Positions 17,456 through 25,822 of a DNA stretch of 64,000 bases are shown one piece after another. Positions within the stretch are counted from its first letter, which is position 1. Every line of letters begins with the position of its first letter. The notes under the pieces were generated by a model, which worked only from the letters and a program-made list of their open reading frames with translations, was not told the origin of the DNA and made no database searches. Position numbers and translations under genes: made by a program. Source of the DNA: Spirosomataceae bacterium TFI 002 (GTDB lineage: Bacteria > Bacteroidota > Bacteroidia > Cytophagales > Spirosomataceae). The DNA lies in contig LT907983.1 of assembly GCA_900230115.1 (NCBI GenBank), positions 806,001 to 870,000 of the forward strand, given 5' to 3'.

Positions 17456-18208
17456 ATGCAAAAATATATCTTAAGTTTAATCGTAGTCGTCATTTTTGTT
17501 TTCTCAGTCACAGATAGCAATGCCCAGCTGAAAGAAGGAAAAATTGTATACGATTACACAATATTTTACGACAAAATCACTCAAAAACTACCTTTTCTAA
17601 GTAAAGAAGAAAAGGACAGAATATTACTAAGAAGATGGAATCCTGAGGGTTACACCACAAAAATGAACCTCTTTTTTGACGAAAGTTCTAGCTTGTATAC
17701 CTATGGTGAGGCCAACGAAGAGCAAACCTATTCATGGAGAAATGAGGAATTCATTATTTATAGAGATTTCACACAAAAAACCATTTTGGAATTTGAGGAA
17801 ACCTTAGGAAAAACTTACGTGCTTAAAGATGAAATGCCAATATATAAATGGCGTGTCATGAACGAGCTCAAAGAGATCCAAGGGCACTTGTGTATGAAAG
17901 CTGTAACAGAAGATACTGTTAAAAAGCAAAGCATTGCAGCCTGGTTTGCCGCAGACATTCCTGTTCAAGCGGGGCCAGAGCGTTACTATGGTTTACCCGG
18001 TATTATTCTTGGGTTAGACATTAACGACGGCGATGTAATAGTGGAAGCAGTGAGCATTGAAGACATTGCCGTAGACGAACAACTCAAGCTTCCTAAAAAA
18101 ATGAAAGGTAAAGCTATTGATTATGCTGGCATGCAAGCTCTCATTACTGAGCATTTCGCTACAAGTATAAAAGCTCAACGAAGTCCATTTTGGAGTTTGA
18201 GGTATTAA
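17456..18208 (+). CDS. GLPGLI family secreted protein
   Basis: 250 residues with a signal peptide ending at SNAQ. It carries the family signature Y-G-L-P-G-I-I-L-G-L at ~residue 178 ('GPERYYGLPGIILGLDINDGD'), with the usual preceding 'AAWFAADIPVQAGP' segment. Members typically follow an outer-membrane barrel gene, as here, and are thought to be periplasmic or surface partners; no biochemical role is established. It converges with the amidase gene, with only 1 bp between stops. Confidence 0.92.
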   Translation: MQKYILSLIVVVIFVFSVTDSNAQLKEGKIVYDYTIFYDKITQKLPFLSKEEKDRILLRRWNPEGYTTKMNLFFDESSSLYTYGEANEEQTYSWRNEEFIIYRDFTQKTILEFEETLGKTYVLKDEMPIYKWRVMNELKEIQGHLCMKAVTEDTVKKQSIAAWFAADIPVQAGPERYYGLPGIILGLDINDGDVIVEAVSIEDIAVDEQLKLPKKMKGKAIDYAGMQALITEHFATSIKAQRSPFWSLRY

Positions 18209-18209
18209 C

Positions 18210-19022
18210 TTATTTCAATGCTTCTAACCAAAGAGCATAAAGAACTTTAACATCATTTGCAGAGAGCGGGTATTTATCTTCTCTCTGCAAATATTTCCTT
18301 TTAAAAGTGCTCACTACAGCAGCACTATCACTGATATCATACCCGATCATTCTCAGACCAAGCATAGGGTCAAAACTAGTGGGCACAGCAATGTGTGTAG
18401 TGTCACCATACCAAGTTCCAAAACCTTTATCAGCGATACTTTTCCATTCAAACTTGATATTTGGATCATTCTTTCGTGTAGGTGCAATATCTGCATGGCC
18501 AATAAAATTGGCGGCAGGAATGCGATAAGTTGTTTTCAAATGAGCCAGAAGTGTTTCTAGAGCTTTCATTTGTTCTCCTGAAAACTCTTCAAAACCATTA
18601 TTGTCAATTTCTATTCCAATGCTAGCTGAATTAATATCGGTGTTGTTACCCCATTTACCTACTCCAGCATGCCAAGCTCTTAGGTAATCATTGAGCATAT
18701 GATGCACAGTTCCATCTTTGCAAATCACATAATGTGCACTCACACTTGTCCGAGGTAAAGTAAAGGTTTTGAGTGTTTGCTCGCAGCTGTTTTGGGCAGT
18801 ATGGTGAATGATTACAAAATTTGGTTTCCTCATATTGAAATTTGTAGTCCCCACCCATTCCTTAGGATATTTCAATGCAAGATTGTCCATTTGATTTTGG
18901 GCAGATAGTACTTTTGCATACTCTTTTGTTTGCTTTTTATGTGCTTTGTTGGTTTGCATGTAAGGATTTTTGGTGCATGCAAAAAGACCTAATACAATAA
19001 GCAGAATAACGAAATTTTTCAT
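18210..19022 (-). CDS. N-acetylmuramoyl-L-alanine amidase lipoprotein (Amidase_2)
   Basis: 270 residues. The signal peptide ends in the lipobox GLFA-C (Cys16), so it is a periplasmic lipoprotein. The amidase_2/AmpD-like fold is seen from FVIIHHTAQ (zinc His), SAHYVICKDGTVHHM, WHAGVGKWG, SIGIEIDNNG and GHADIAPTRKNDPN (zinc His and Asp). It cleaves the amide bond between MurNAc and the stem peptide in cell-wall turnover or recycling. The C-terminal ~70 residues may bind peptidoglycan but no named domain was recognised. Confidence 0.93.
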   Translation of the reverse strand: MKNFVILLIVLGLFACTKNPYMQTNKAHKKQTKEYAKVLSAQNQMDNLALKYPKEWVGTTNFNMRKPNFVIIHHTAQNSCEQTLKTFTLPRTSVSAHYVICKDGTVHHMLNDYLRAWHAGVGKWGNNTDINSASIGIEIDNNGFEEFSGEQMKALETLLAHLKTTYRIPAANFIGHADIAPTRKNDPNIKFEWKSIADKGFGTWYGDTTHIAVPTSFDPMLGLRMIGYDISDSAAVVSTFKRKYLQREDKYPLSANDVKVLYALWLEALK

Positions 19023-19125
19023 TTTTCATTAATAAGATGATAAAACAATTTATCAATAATAAACTTTAAAAGAGTAATTCCAATTATTGAGGTAACAAGA
19101 ATTCTATTACCTTGTAATCAGATAT

Positions 19126-19521
19126 ATGAGCAGAGAAACCTACGACATTTTAATGTATTCCCATCTTTTCACAGTTGTTCCTTGCATTTTTTTAGGAGCA
19201 TATCTTTTCATTGCAAAAAAAGGAGGTAAATATCATCGGTTTATTGGTGGTACTTATATGACTTTAATGATGATAACTGCAATAATCGCATTATTTCTAC
19301 CTGCTTTAGTTGGACCTCAATTTTTAGGTCATTTTGGATGGATCCACCTTTTTTGTTTGTTGACTTTGTACTCAGTGCCTACAGCCTTAATTGCTATACG
19401 TAAAGGACAAGTTAGGCGTCATAAATTTAAAATGATAGGGCTTTATTTCGGTGCCATTATGATTGCTGGTGGCTTTACACTCGTACCAGGAAGGTATCTG
19501 CACGGCGTATTTTTTGATTAA
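19126..19521 (+). CDS. DUF2306-like membrane protein
   Basis: 131 residues with four hydrophobic segments (about 10-28, 42-62, 70-90 and 103-122) and polar loops containing KKGGKYHRFIG and RKGQVRRHKFKMIG, the paired 'xxHRxxG / RRHxxxM' loops characteristic of DUF2306 proteins. Function is unknown; some relatives have a cytochrome-like four-helix arrangement. The start at 19126 is the only ATG that keeps the first helix whole. Confidence 0.8.
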   Translation: MSRETYDILMYSHLFTVVPCIFLGAYLFIAKKGGKYHRFIGGTYMTLMMITAIIALFLPALVGPQFLGHFGWIHLFCLLTLYSVPTALIAIRKGQVRRHKFKMIGLYFGAIMIAGGFTLVPGRYLHGVFFD

Positions 19522-19647
19522 AGGTAAGAACTTATAAAACCTACTGTAAGTCCCCTATACCATTCAAAATACCCCTTGATCTTTCATCCGAATTCTATTC
19601 TTTAGTATTTAAAGTAGTAGTATTTTGAGGTATAAATCAAAACTATT

Positions 19648-19962
19648 ATGTTAATAACAACTACAGAAAGTATTCCAAATAAGGAGATTACAGAGGTTTT
19701 AGGCATTTCACGCGGCAGCACTGTTCGAGCCAGAAATATTGGGCGAGATATATTTGCTGGGCTTAAAAACATTGTTGGTGGAGAGATTGAAGAATATACC
19801 AAACTTCAGGCATTTGCTCGCGAACAAGCCATGGAACGAATGGTCAACGATGCCAAAAGACTCAATGCCGACGCCATTGTAAACGTTCGCTTTGCTACAT
19901 CTATGATTATGCAAGGTGCGTCTGAAATTCTTGCTTACGGAACCGCAGTAAAATTCAAATAA
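19648..19962 (+). CDS. YbjQ family protein (DUF74, heavy-metal-binding-like)
   Basis: 104 residues, full length for YbjQ. The typical pattern is present: a N-terminal TTTESIPNKEI strand, GISRGSTVRARNIGRDIFAGLKN, IVGGEIEEYTKL, and 'ERMVNDAKRLNADAIVNVRF'. The fold forms a pentameric beta/alpha ring; a metal-binding role has been suggested but not established. It is followed after one base by a 34-codon membrane microprotein ORF, which suggests a two-gene transcript. Confidence 0.93.
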   Translation: MLITTTESIPNKEITEVLGISRGSTVRARNIGRDIFAGLKNIVGGEIEEYTKLQAFAREQAMERMVNDAKRLNADAIVNVRFATSMIMQGASEILAYGTAVKFK

Positions 19963-19963
19963 T

Positions 19964-20068
19964 ATGGAATCAATCATCTTAACACTCGTTTTAGCACTCT
20001 TCATTTATTTGGTAATAACCAGAGTAAATCTAAAAGACAATGAAACCTTCGAGAAAAGGGATAACTGA
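19964..20068 (+). CDS. 34-residue single-pass membrane microprotein
   Basis: ATG at 19964, one base after the YbjQ stop, TGA at 20066. The product is MESII followed by a hydrophobic helix (LTLVLALFIYLVI, residues 6-18), then a charged tail TRVNLKDNETFEKRDN. The tight spacing and the positive residue just after the helix fit a genuine small inner-membrane protein co-translated with YbjQ. No family was recognised. Confidence 0.5.
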   Translation: MESIILTLVLALFIYLVITRVNLKDNETFEKRDN

Positions 20069-20187
20069 TCCAAAATGAGGCTATCAATGTTCGTGGCAAA
20101 ATAACTTGCCACGAATTCAAGAATTAATACGAAAGAAAGGCAAATACCCTTTCTAGTAATTACTTCTCCATAACACATGTAAATCCT

Positions 20188-20195
20188 TATATTTG
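20188..20195 (+). promoter_or_regulatory. candidate -7 box before the PAP2-like gene
   Basis: TATATTTG matches TAnnTTTG exactly. Transcription would begin ~20202, leaving only about 14 nt before the TTG start at 20216, so the mRNA would be nearly leaderless. The -33 element is not clear. Confidence 0.45.
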
Positions 20196-20215
20196 CAGTT
20201 CAATTTTGCACACAT

Positions 20216-20839
20216 TTGAACGAAAAAGCAGCAAAACTTCTATCAATTCTATTTTTCCCAGGTCTGATCCCGGTTTATTTGCTCGGTTTATTATTTGGGT
20301 TGTCACCTTATATTGCGGGTTTAGGAGAAATTCAATTAAAATACAAATTGATGATATTAGGCTTTATCGCTCTATATTCATTCGTTTTCCCGTCACTTTT
20401 TACTTACTGGCTTTTCAAGCGAGGTACTATTCAAGACATACAACTCACCCAACTTAAAGACAGGCGACTTCCGTATGCTTCGGCGGTCATTTTCTTAGGT
20501 TTCCTAGCTTATACATTTTATTACAAATCCCCAGAACTCATGTCTGTGGCGATTATCTTAGGCGGAATTGGACTCATTGTTCTCATAATAGGCGTGATCA
20601 GCTATTTTTGGCAGGTAAGTGCCCATGCTGCTGGTATGGGTGGATTGGTGGGTTACATAGGCTCATTGATGCTGCTTTATGATGAGCCACTCTTAAAAAT
20701 CCCTTTCTTTATTTCACTCCTATTGGCTGGATTAGTAATTTCGTCAAGATTAAAACTTGGAGCTCATACTCCTAGCCAAACTTATATCGGATTCACTATA
20801 GGATTGGTAATTAGCATTACCACTTCTTTTTTTGTTTAA
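20216..20839 (+). CDS. PAP2-like integral membrane protein
   Basis: 207 residues with about six membrane helices. The start is TTG; the next ATG is ~130 bp downstream and would remove the first two helices. 'QLKDRRLPYA' and 'VSAHAAGMGG' resemble the first two motifs of the type-2 phosphatidic-acid phosphatase superfamily (KxxxxxxRP and SGH). The third SRxxxxxH motif was not found, so catalytic activity is doubtful. It lies 9 bp before hemC. Confidence 0.65.
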   Translation: MNEKAAKLLSILFFPGLIPVYLLGLLFGLSPYIAGLGEIQLKYKLMILGFIALYSFVFPSLFTYWLFKRGTIQDIQLTQLKDRRLPYASAVIFLGFLAYTFYYKSPELMSVAIILGGIGLIVLIIGVISYFWQVSAHAAGMGGLVGYIGSLMLLYDEPLLKIPFFISLLLAGLVISSRLKLGAHTPSQTYIGFTIGLVISITTSFFV

Positions 20840-20848
20840 ATACATTTC

Positions 20849-21775
20849 ATGAATATTACAATAGGTACTCGAGGAAGTAAACTGGCTCTTTGGCAAGCTT
20901 ACTATATTGAAGAGCTTTTGCAAAAAGCTGGTGCAACTACTGAAATCAAGACCATAGAGACTAAAGGAGACAAAATCCTTGATCGAGCACTATCCAAAAT
21001 CGGAAGCAAGGGAGTTTTCACCGAGGAGCTTGAAGAGCAATTAACAAGCGGAGAAATAGACATTGCTGTTCATAGTGCCAAAGACCTTCAATCCGACTTA
21101 GGAGACAACTTTGAGATTTTAGCTTTTACAGAGCGTGAGAAGATAAATGACGTTTTAGTTTCTAGAATCCAAGATTTTGAATTAAAAGAAGATAGTACTT
21201 TTACCATAGGAACTTCCAGTACAAGGAGAGTGGCTTTGCTAAGTAAATTCTATCCAAAACTTAAGATTGTAGATATGCGAGGAAACTTGCAAACAAGAAT
21301 CAAAAAGATGGATGACGGTGCGTGTGATGCCCTTTTGTTGGCTTTTGCAGGTGTGCACAGAATGCAAAATGACAATATGATTGTTCATGAGTTTGATGCA
21401 AGCACCTTTACTCCAGCAGTAGGTCAAGGTTCTGTTGCCATAGAATGTTCTGTGAACTTAGGTACCGAAAAGAAAGCACTCATTGCAAAAGCGTGTAACG
21501 AAGCTCAAACTGCCAATTGTCTCATTGCAGAGCGTGCTTTTTTGAAGAAAGTAAATGGTGGGTGCTCCATTCCTGTGTTTGGAAATGCAACAATAGAGAA
21601 CGATATTATTACCTTGAATGCAGGAATCATTTCTCTTGATGGAAGTGAACTTGTTAGAATTAAAGAAAGCGGAAAGGATGCTGTCCTACTCGGGCAAAAA
21701 GTTGGAGATGCTCTTTTGACTCAAGGTGGGAAAGAAATTTTGGACGAAATAAGAAAAACTCAATCTCATGGCTAA
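20849..21775 (+). CDS. hemC: hydroxymethylbilane synthase (porphobilinogen deaminase)
   Basis: 308 residues, normal for the family. It condenses four porphobilinogen molecules into hydroxymethylbilane in heme biosynthesis. The N-terminus ITIGTRGSKLALWQA, 'IDIAVHSAKDL', 'IGTSSTRRVALL', 'DMRGNLQTRI' and the cofactor-binding Cys in VNGGCSIP (~residue 240) are all present. It is cytoplasmic. It overlaps the following VOC gene by 8 bp, so the two are probably translationally coupled. No other heme genes are nearby. Confidence 0.98.
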   Translation: MNITIGTRGSKLALWQAYYIEELLQKAGATTEIKTIETKGDKILDRALSKIGSKGVFTEELEEQLTSGEIDIAVHSAKDLQSDLGDNFEILAFTEREKINDVLVSRIQDFELKEDSTFTIGTSSTRRVALLSKFYPKLKIVDMRGNLQTRIKKMDDGACDALLLAFAGVHRMQNDNMIVHEFDASTFTPAVGQGSVAIECSVNLGTEKKALIAKACNEAQTANCLIAERAFLKKVNGGCSIPVFGNATIENDIITLNAGIISLDGSELVRIKESGKDAVLLGQKVGDALLTQGGKEILDEIRKTQSHG

Positions 21776-22151
21776 AAAGAAAGTTGTAGGAATCGGTGGT
21801 ATTTTCTTCAAATCTGAAGATAATCAAAAACTAAACAATTGGTATCGAAAAAACCTCGGTATCGAAAGTGAATCTTGGGGTGCCGTATTTCCTTGGAAAA
21901 GAGTAGAAAACGACGAGGAGACTTACACTGCATGGAGTACATTTAAAAAGGAAACAACCTATCTGGAGCCTTCTCAAAAAGACTTCATGATTAATTATCA
22001 AGTTCATGATTTGGACGAACTTCTTGAAGATTTGAGCAAAGAAGGTATAGAAGTTGTTAAAGAAAAAGAGGAATCAGAATTTGGCAAATTTGCATGGATC
22101 ATGGATCCAGAAGGAAATAAAATCGAACTGTGGGAGCCACCCACAAAATGA
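21768..22151 (+). CDS. VOC superfamily (glyoxalase-like) protein
   Basis: 127 residues forming two beta-alpha-beta-beta-beta halves. The first starts 'VVGIGGIFFKSEDNQKLNNWYRKNLGIE'; the second ends 'FGKFAWIMDPEGNKIELWEPP', the classic glyoxalase/bleomycin-resistance C-terminal signature with the metal-ligand Glu (IELWEP). Substrate is unknown. The start overlaps the hemC end by 8 bp. Confidence 0.92.
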   Translation: MAKKKVVGIGGIFFKSEDNQKLNNWYRKNLGIESESWGAVFPWKRVENDEETYTAWSTFKKETTYLEPSQKDFMINYQVHDLDELLEDLSKEGIEVVKEKEESEFGKFAWIMDPEGNKIELWEPPTK

Positions 22152-22189
22152 ATTACGCAGCTAACTGAAAAAACAACAAATACTTCGAA

Positions 22190-22909
22190 ATGAAAAAAAC
22201 GCTTATTCTAATATCACTTTTCACACTTTCATTGAGTGTTTTTGCTCAAAAGAAAAGCAAGAAAGACTACCTCATCACCATGAAAACCAATAAGGGTGAG
22301 ATGAAACTCGTTCTTTTTGAAGATACACCTTTACATAGAGCCAATTTTTTAAAATTGACTGAAGAAGCAAAGTTTGACAGTGTAGTTTTTCACCGAGTGA
22401 TTAATGAGTTCATGATTCAAGGGGGAAATTTAGGGCTCAAAACAGGTTCTAAGCCAAACATGGGTGAAGAGGAGCTAGAAAAAATACCTTATGAGTTCAC
22501 TCCAAAACACATTCATATAAAAGGGGCATTGGCTGCGGCAAGGACAAACAACCCTGAAAGAGCATCTAGTGGAAGCCAGTTTTATATCGTTACGGGTAAA
22601 AAATACACTGATCAACAAATAAAACAAATGGAGGCAAGTGCAGCCGCAAAAGAAGAAGGTAGATTTCCATTTGAATACACAGCAGAGCAAATAGAAGCTT
22701 ACAAAGCAACAGGTGGAACACCATTCCTAGACAATAATTACACTGTTTTTGGTGAAGTTATTCAGGGTATAGAAACTGCCGAGGCAATTGAAAAAGTAAA
22801 AACCGCAAGAGGAGATAAGCCAGTGGACGATGTATGGATGGTTGTAACAGCCAAAAAAATGAAGAAGAAGAAAATCACAAAGCTTTACGGTTATAAATAC
22901 AAAGGATAA
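22190..22909 (+). CDS. cyclophilin-type peptidyl-prolyl cis-trans isomerase, exported
   Basis: 239 residues with a signal peptide (MKKTLILISLFTLSLSVFAQ) that places it in the periplasm. Cyclophilin motifs: 'MKTNKGEMKLVLFEDTPLHRANFLKL', VVFHRVINEFMIQGGN (active-site Arg in FHR), 'AAARTNNPERASSGSQFYIV' and YTVFGEVIQG. An inserted charged loop of about 40 residues ('QIKQMEASAAAKEEGRFPF') separates the last two, as in other Bacteroidota cyclophilins. It is the third gene of the hemC transcript. Confidence 0.95.
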   Translation: MKKTLILISLFTLSLSVFAQKKSKKDYLITMKTNKGEMKLVLFEDTPLHRANFLKLTEEAKFDSVVFHRVINEFMIQGGNLGLKTGSKPNMGEEELEKIPYEFTPKHIHIKGALAAARTNNPERASSGSQFYIVTGKKYTDQQIKQMEASAAAKEEGRFPFEYTAEQIEAYKATGGTPFLDNNYTVFGEVIQGIETAEAIEKVKTARGDKPVDDVWMVVTAKKMKKKKITKLYGYKYKG

Positions 22910-22911
22910 GC

Positions 22912-23820
22912 ATGTCAAAAAAAATATTAATTACAGGAAGTAACGGCTTATTAGGTCAAAAACTGGTTGCACTTTACCTCAGCGAAGGAAAAGACGAAAT
23001 TATTGCAACTGCTCGTGGAGAAAATAGATTACCTACGAGTGAAGGGTACACCTACCAAAGCTTAGATATAACCAAAAAAGAAGAGGTTGATTCCGTTATT
23101 GCACAATATAAGCCTGATGTGATCATCCACACTGCCGCAATGACCAATGTAGATCAATGCGAAAGCGAGAAGGAAGCTTGTTGGGAGTTAAACCTTACTG
23201 CTGTTGGGCACTTATGCGATGCCGCAGTACAAAATGACGCATTTTTACTTCACCTTTCTACCGACTTTATTTTTGATGGAGAAGATGGTCCGTACAATGA
23301 GGAAGCAGCTGCAAACCCTATCAGTTTCTATGGTTGGAGCAAGCTTGCCGCCGAAAAACTAATCATGGCTTCCAAAGCTAAATGGGCGATAGCAAGAACA
23401 ATTTTAGTCTATGGTATTGCTCACGACATGAGCAGAAGTAATATTATCCTTTGGGTTAAAAACTCTATTGAAAGCGGAAAAACCATCAATGTAGTTACCG
23501 ATCAATGGCGTACTCCTACCCTTGCAGAAGACCTAGCAAAAGGCTGTGCACTCATTGCAGAGAAAGAAGCTGAAGGAGTTTTTAACATTTCGGGTAAAGA
23601 GTTGTTAAACCCTTATGAAATGGCAATAAAAACTGCGGACTACTTTGGACTAAATAAAAACCAAATAAAAAAAGCAGATGCCAGCACATTTTCACAAGCG
23701 GCTAAAAGACCTCCTCGCACTGGTTTTGATATCACAAAAGCAGAAACGGTATTGGGTTACAAACCCAAAACTTTTGAAGAAGGAATTGCCTTACTTGCCG
23801 CTCAAATAGCGAAAAAATGA
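22912..23820 (+). CDS. RmlD-like SDR family NAD(P)-dependent sugar-nucleotide reductase
   Basis: 302 residues. An extended-SDR Rossmann motif GSNGLLGQ at residues 8-15, 'DVIIHTAAMTNVDQCE' (NAA-like region), LSTDFIFDGEDGPYNE, and the YGWSK catalytic Tyr-x-x-x-Lys (residue ~140) match the dTDP-4-dehydrorhamnose reductase (RmlD_sub_bind) family. No rmlA/B/C neighbours are present, so a dedicated rhamnose role is uncertain. Its last 4 bases overlap the next gene (ATGA). Confidence 0.88.
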   Translation: MSKKILITGSNGLLGQKLVALYLSEGKDEIIATARGENRLPTSEGYTYQSLDITKKEEVDSVIAQYKPDVIIHTAAMTNVDQCESEKEACWELNLTAVGHLCDAAVQNDAFLLHLSTDFIFDGEDGPYNEEAAANPISFYGWSKLAAEKLIMASKAKWAIARTILVYGIAHDMSRSNIILWVKNSIESGKTINVVTDQWRTPTLAEDLAKGCALIAEKEAEGVFNISGKELLNPYEMAIKTADYFGLNKNQIKKADASTFSQAAKRPPRTGFDITKAETVLGYKPKTFEEGIALLAAQIAKK

Positions 23821-24479
23821 TTGAAAAAAGTACATTCCAATTTCTAAAAGACCTTAGTCAAAACAACAATAAAGAATGGTTTCATGACCATCAAAAGGAA
23901 TATAAGGCTCTAAAGGAAAACATTCTAGTTTTCACAGCTGATGTGATTGCTGAGTTTGGTTTGATAGATCCTACCATCGCCGAACTGGAGCCTAAGAAAT
24001 GTCTTTTTAGAATAAATAGGGATATACGTTTTTCCAAAAACAAAGACCCCTACAAAACCAATGTTGGTATCTCAATGGCAAAGGGTGGTAGAAAGACAGA
24101 TAATGCTGGCTACTATATCAATATTCAGCCTGGAGATAGCTTTGTTGGAGGTGGACAATATATGGTTCCACCAGATGACCTCAAGAAAATCAGACAAGAA
24201 ATTGATTACAATTTTGCCGATTTCAAAGCCATTTTAGAAAATGATGCATTTAGCTCATTTTATGGAGGTTTATCAGTTGACCCTTCCATGTTCTTGAAAC
24301 GTCCTCCTAAAGGTTACGATGCAGAAAACCCAGCCATTGAGTTTTTGAAATACAAAAGCTTCACTGCCATCAAAAGCATACCTGACCCAACGGTCCTTTC
24401 AAAAGACTTTTTAAAAGAATGTGTAACTGGAATGACCGCTTTGAAACCTTTGGTAGAGTTTTTGAATCGAGAAGAGTAG
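23817..24479 (+). CDS. DUF2461 domain-containing protein
   Basis: 220 residues covering the whole DUF2461 domain: 'FLKDLSQNNNKEWFHDHQKEYKALKENI', PKKCLFRINRDIRFSKNKDPYKTNVGISMAKGG, 'GYYINIQPGDSFVGGGQYMVPPDDLKKIR'. Function is unknown; the invariant Arg/Asp/Lys cluster around RINRDIRFSKDK-like sequence suggests a binding or catalytic pocket. It overlaps the reductase gene by 4 bp (ATGA) and ends the hemC gene run. Confidence 0.93.
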   Translation: MIEKSTFQFLKDLSQNNNKEWFHDHQKEYKALKENILVFTADVIAEFGLIDPTIAELEPKKCLFRINRDIRFSKNKDPYKTNVGISMAKGGRKTDNAGYYINIQPGDSFVGGGQYMVPPDDLKKIRQEIDYNFADFKAILENDAFSSFYGGLSVDPSMFLKRPPKGYDAENPAIEFLKYKSFTAIKSIPDPTVLSKDFLKECVTGMTALKPLVEFLNREE

Positions 24480-24631
24480 AAGAAATCCTGATCGGAAATA
24501 TAATAATATCAATCTCACTTAGTAGAAATAGAATATAGCCAAGTCCTACAAGTCCTAGGTGAAGGCGGCAATGTCTGTTAATTTTGAAATGATTCTTTTG
24601 TAATCGCAAATTTTGGCCTAGCGATTTCTAT

Positions 24632-24884
24632 TCAGCAGTCAAAAAGAGATATTCGACAGCTATAATTCCACAGTTAGCAAAAGTTCTGAAAGAACACTTA
24701 TCCGAATACTAAAGGTTATTCGCATAAGAACCTTGGAAGAATGTTAGCATTTTATCGCGATTATTCGGTCGAGCCAATTGGAATTAGCGAATTTGTCCTC
24801 ACCGAAACCCTACCAGATAACTTAAAAAGCAAACTACCCACAATTGATGAAATTGAAGCTGAGTTTAAGAAGTTAGAAAAATAG
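24632..24884 (+). pseudogene. remnant of a DUF1016 (YhcG-type PDDEXK nuclease) gene
   Basis: Two out-of-frame pieces carry the ends of the family. Piece 1 (24632-24709) reads SAVKKRYSTAIIPQLAKVLK and on to a stop; the next frame then gives KGYSHKNLGRMLAFYRDY, like the 'GKGFSxRNLxxMRxFY' N-terminal motif. It passes directly into EPIGISEFVLTETLPDNLKS and a PTIDEIEAEFKKL end, the C-terminus of DUF1016 proteins. The ~200-residue middle, including the nuclease core, is missing, and a frameshift lies near 24708. No start codon fits. This is a decayed, internally deleted gene. Confidence 0.65.
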
Positions 24885-24905
24885 TGTTTCTGTATTAAGA
24901 CTTAA

Positions 24906-25712
24906 TCAAAAATCAGTATCCGCCTCAACCAAATCCAGCGGCTTAATCCAAATGTTTCTATATCTCACATCGTGGCCTTCGGCTTGTAATTTAATTCCGC
25001 CCGGTGTGTCTGTAATTCCTTTTCCTTCATTGTTTCCACCATCTAAACCACTATTGGGTCCACCCCACACTTGTGAAATTGGGAAATTCGTATGAGCTTT
25101 TTTACCGTTGAAATACATAGTCACCATTGGTTGCTCTGTCAGCGAATCACCATTAAAACGTGCCGCTCTGAAAACGAAATCATAGGCATTCCATTTTCTT
25201 ACTCCATTGTATAAATGATATGGAGATTCAGACTCATTAATTACAGCTCCCATACCATGCTTAGTGGAATCACCATCTAATACTTGAATCTCGAACCTGT
25301 TTTGTAAGTATACACCACTGTTGCCTTCGTCATTATTGATTAAAAACTCAACGTGTAAACGAAAGTCTTTAAATTTCTCTTTTGTAACTATATCGGCCGC
25401 ACCATAAAGTCCACCTGCAGCCGCAGGATCATTTGTACTCATTGCCGTTGCACCATCCACTAAAGGATCAGGAACGATTTCCCATTTGATTGGCATTTCA
25501 GCTTTAAACCTTGGTCCTTCCCAATACTCCCATTTTTCGTCTAACATCTCCCTAGTACCATCAAAAAGTATTTCTGCATCCGAAGGAGCCGCAACCCCAA
25601 CACCTACTTCAACAGTTGCATCTTCAGCTACATCACCGCTTTCGTCTGTAGCTTGATTACAGGCAGTTAAGAATAAACAACAAAAGCTTAAAACTAGAAT
25701 AGTAGACTTCAT
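24906..25712 (-). CDS. DUF1080 (3-keto-disaccharide hydrolase-like) lipoprotein
   Basis: 268 residues. A lipoprotein signal ends at LTA-C (Cys18), followed by an acidic linker. Residues ~45-260 are the DUF1080 concanavalin-like fold: 'ILFDGTREMLDEKW', FKDFRLHVEFLINNDEGNSGVYLQNRFEIQVLD, 'KWNAYDFVFRAARFNG', and the terminal 'GGIKLQAEGHDVRYRNIWIKPL'. Relatives act on 3-keto-glycosides, often beside Gfo/Idh/MocA dehydrogenases. One such dehydrogenase is in this window but 29 kb away. It is divergent from the starch-locus regulator. Confidence 0.92.
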   Translation of the reverse strand: MKSTILVLSFCCLFLTACNQATDESGDVAEDATVEVGVGVAAPSDAEILFDGTREMLDEKWEYWEGPRFKAEMPIKWEIVPDPLVDGATAMSTNDPAAAGGLYGAADIVTKEKFKDFRLHVEFLINNDEGNSGVYLQNRFEIQVLDGDSTKHGMGAVINESESPYHLYNGVRKWNAYDFVFRAARFNGDSLTEQPMVTMYFNGKKAHTNFPISQVWGGPNSGLDGGNNEGKGITDTPGGIKLQAEGHDVRYRNIWIKPLDLVEADTDF

Positions 25713-25822
25713 AATTGAGAGTTTGGTTTTAATTGAATTGTAAACAATATTAACACTTTAAGACTTCTTTTACACTATCTCTAAGTTGACAAAAAGCGAT
25801 TTGTGCGGAAAAATGCTATAAA

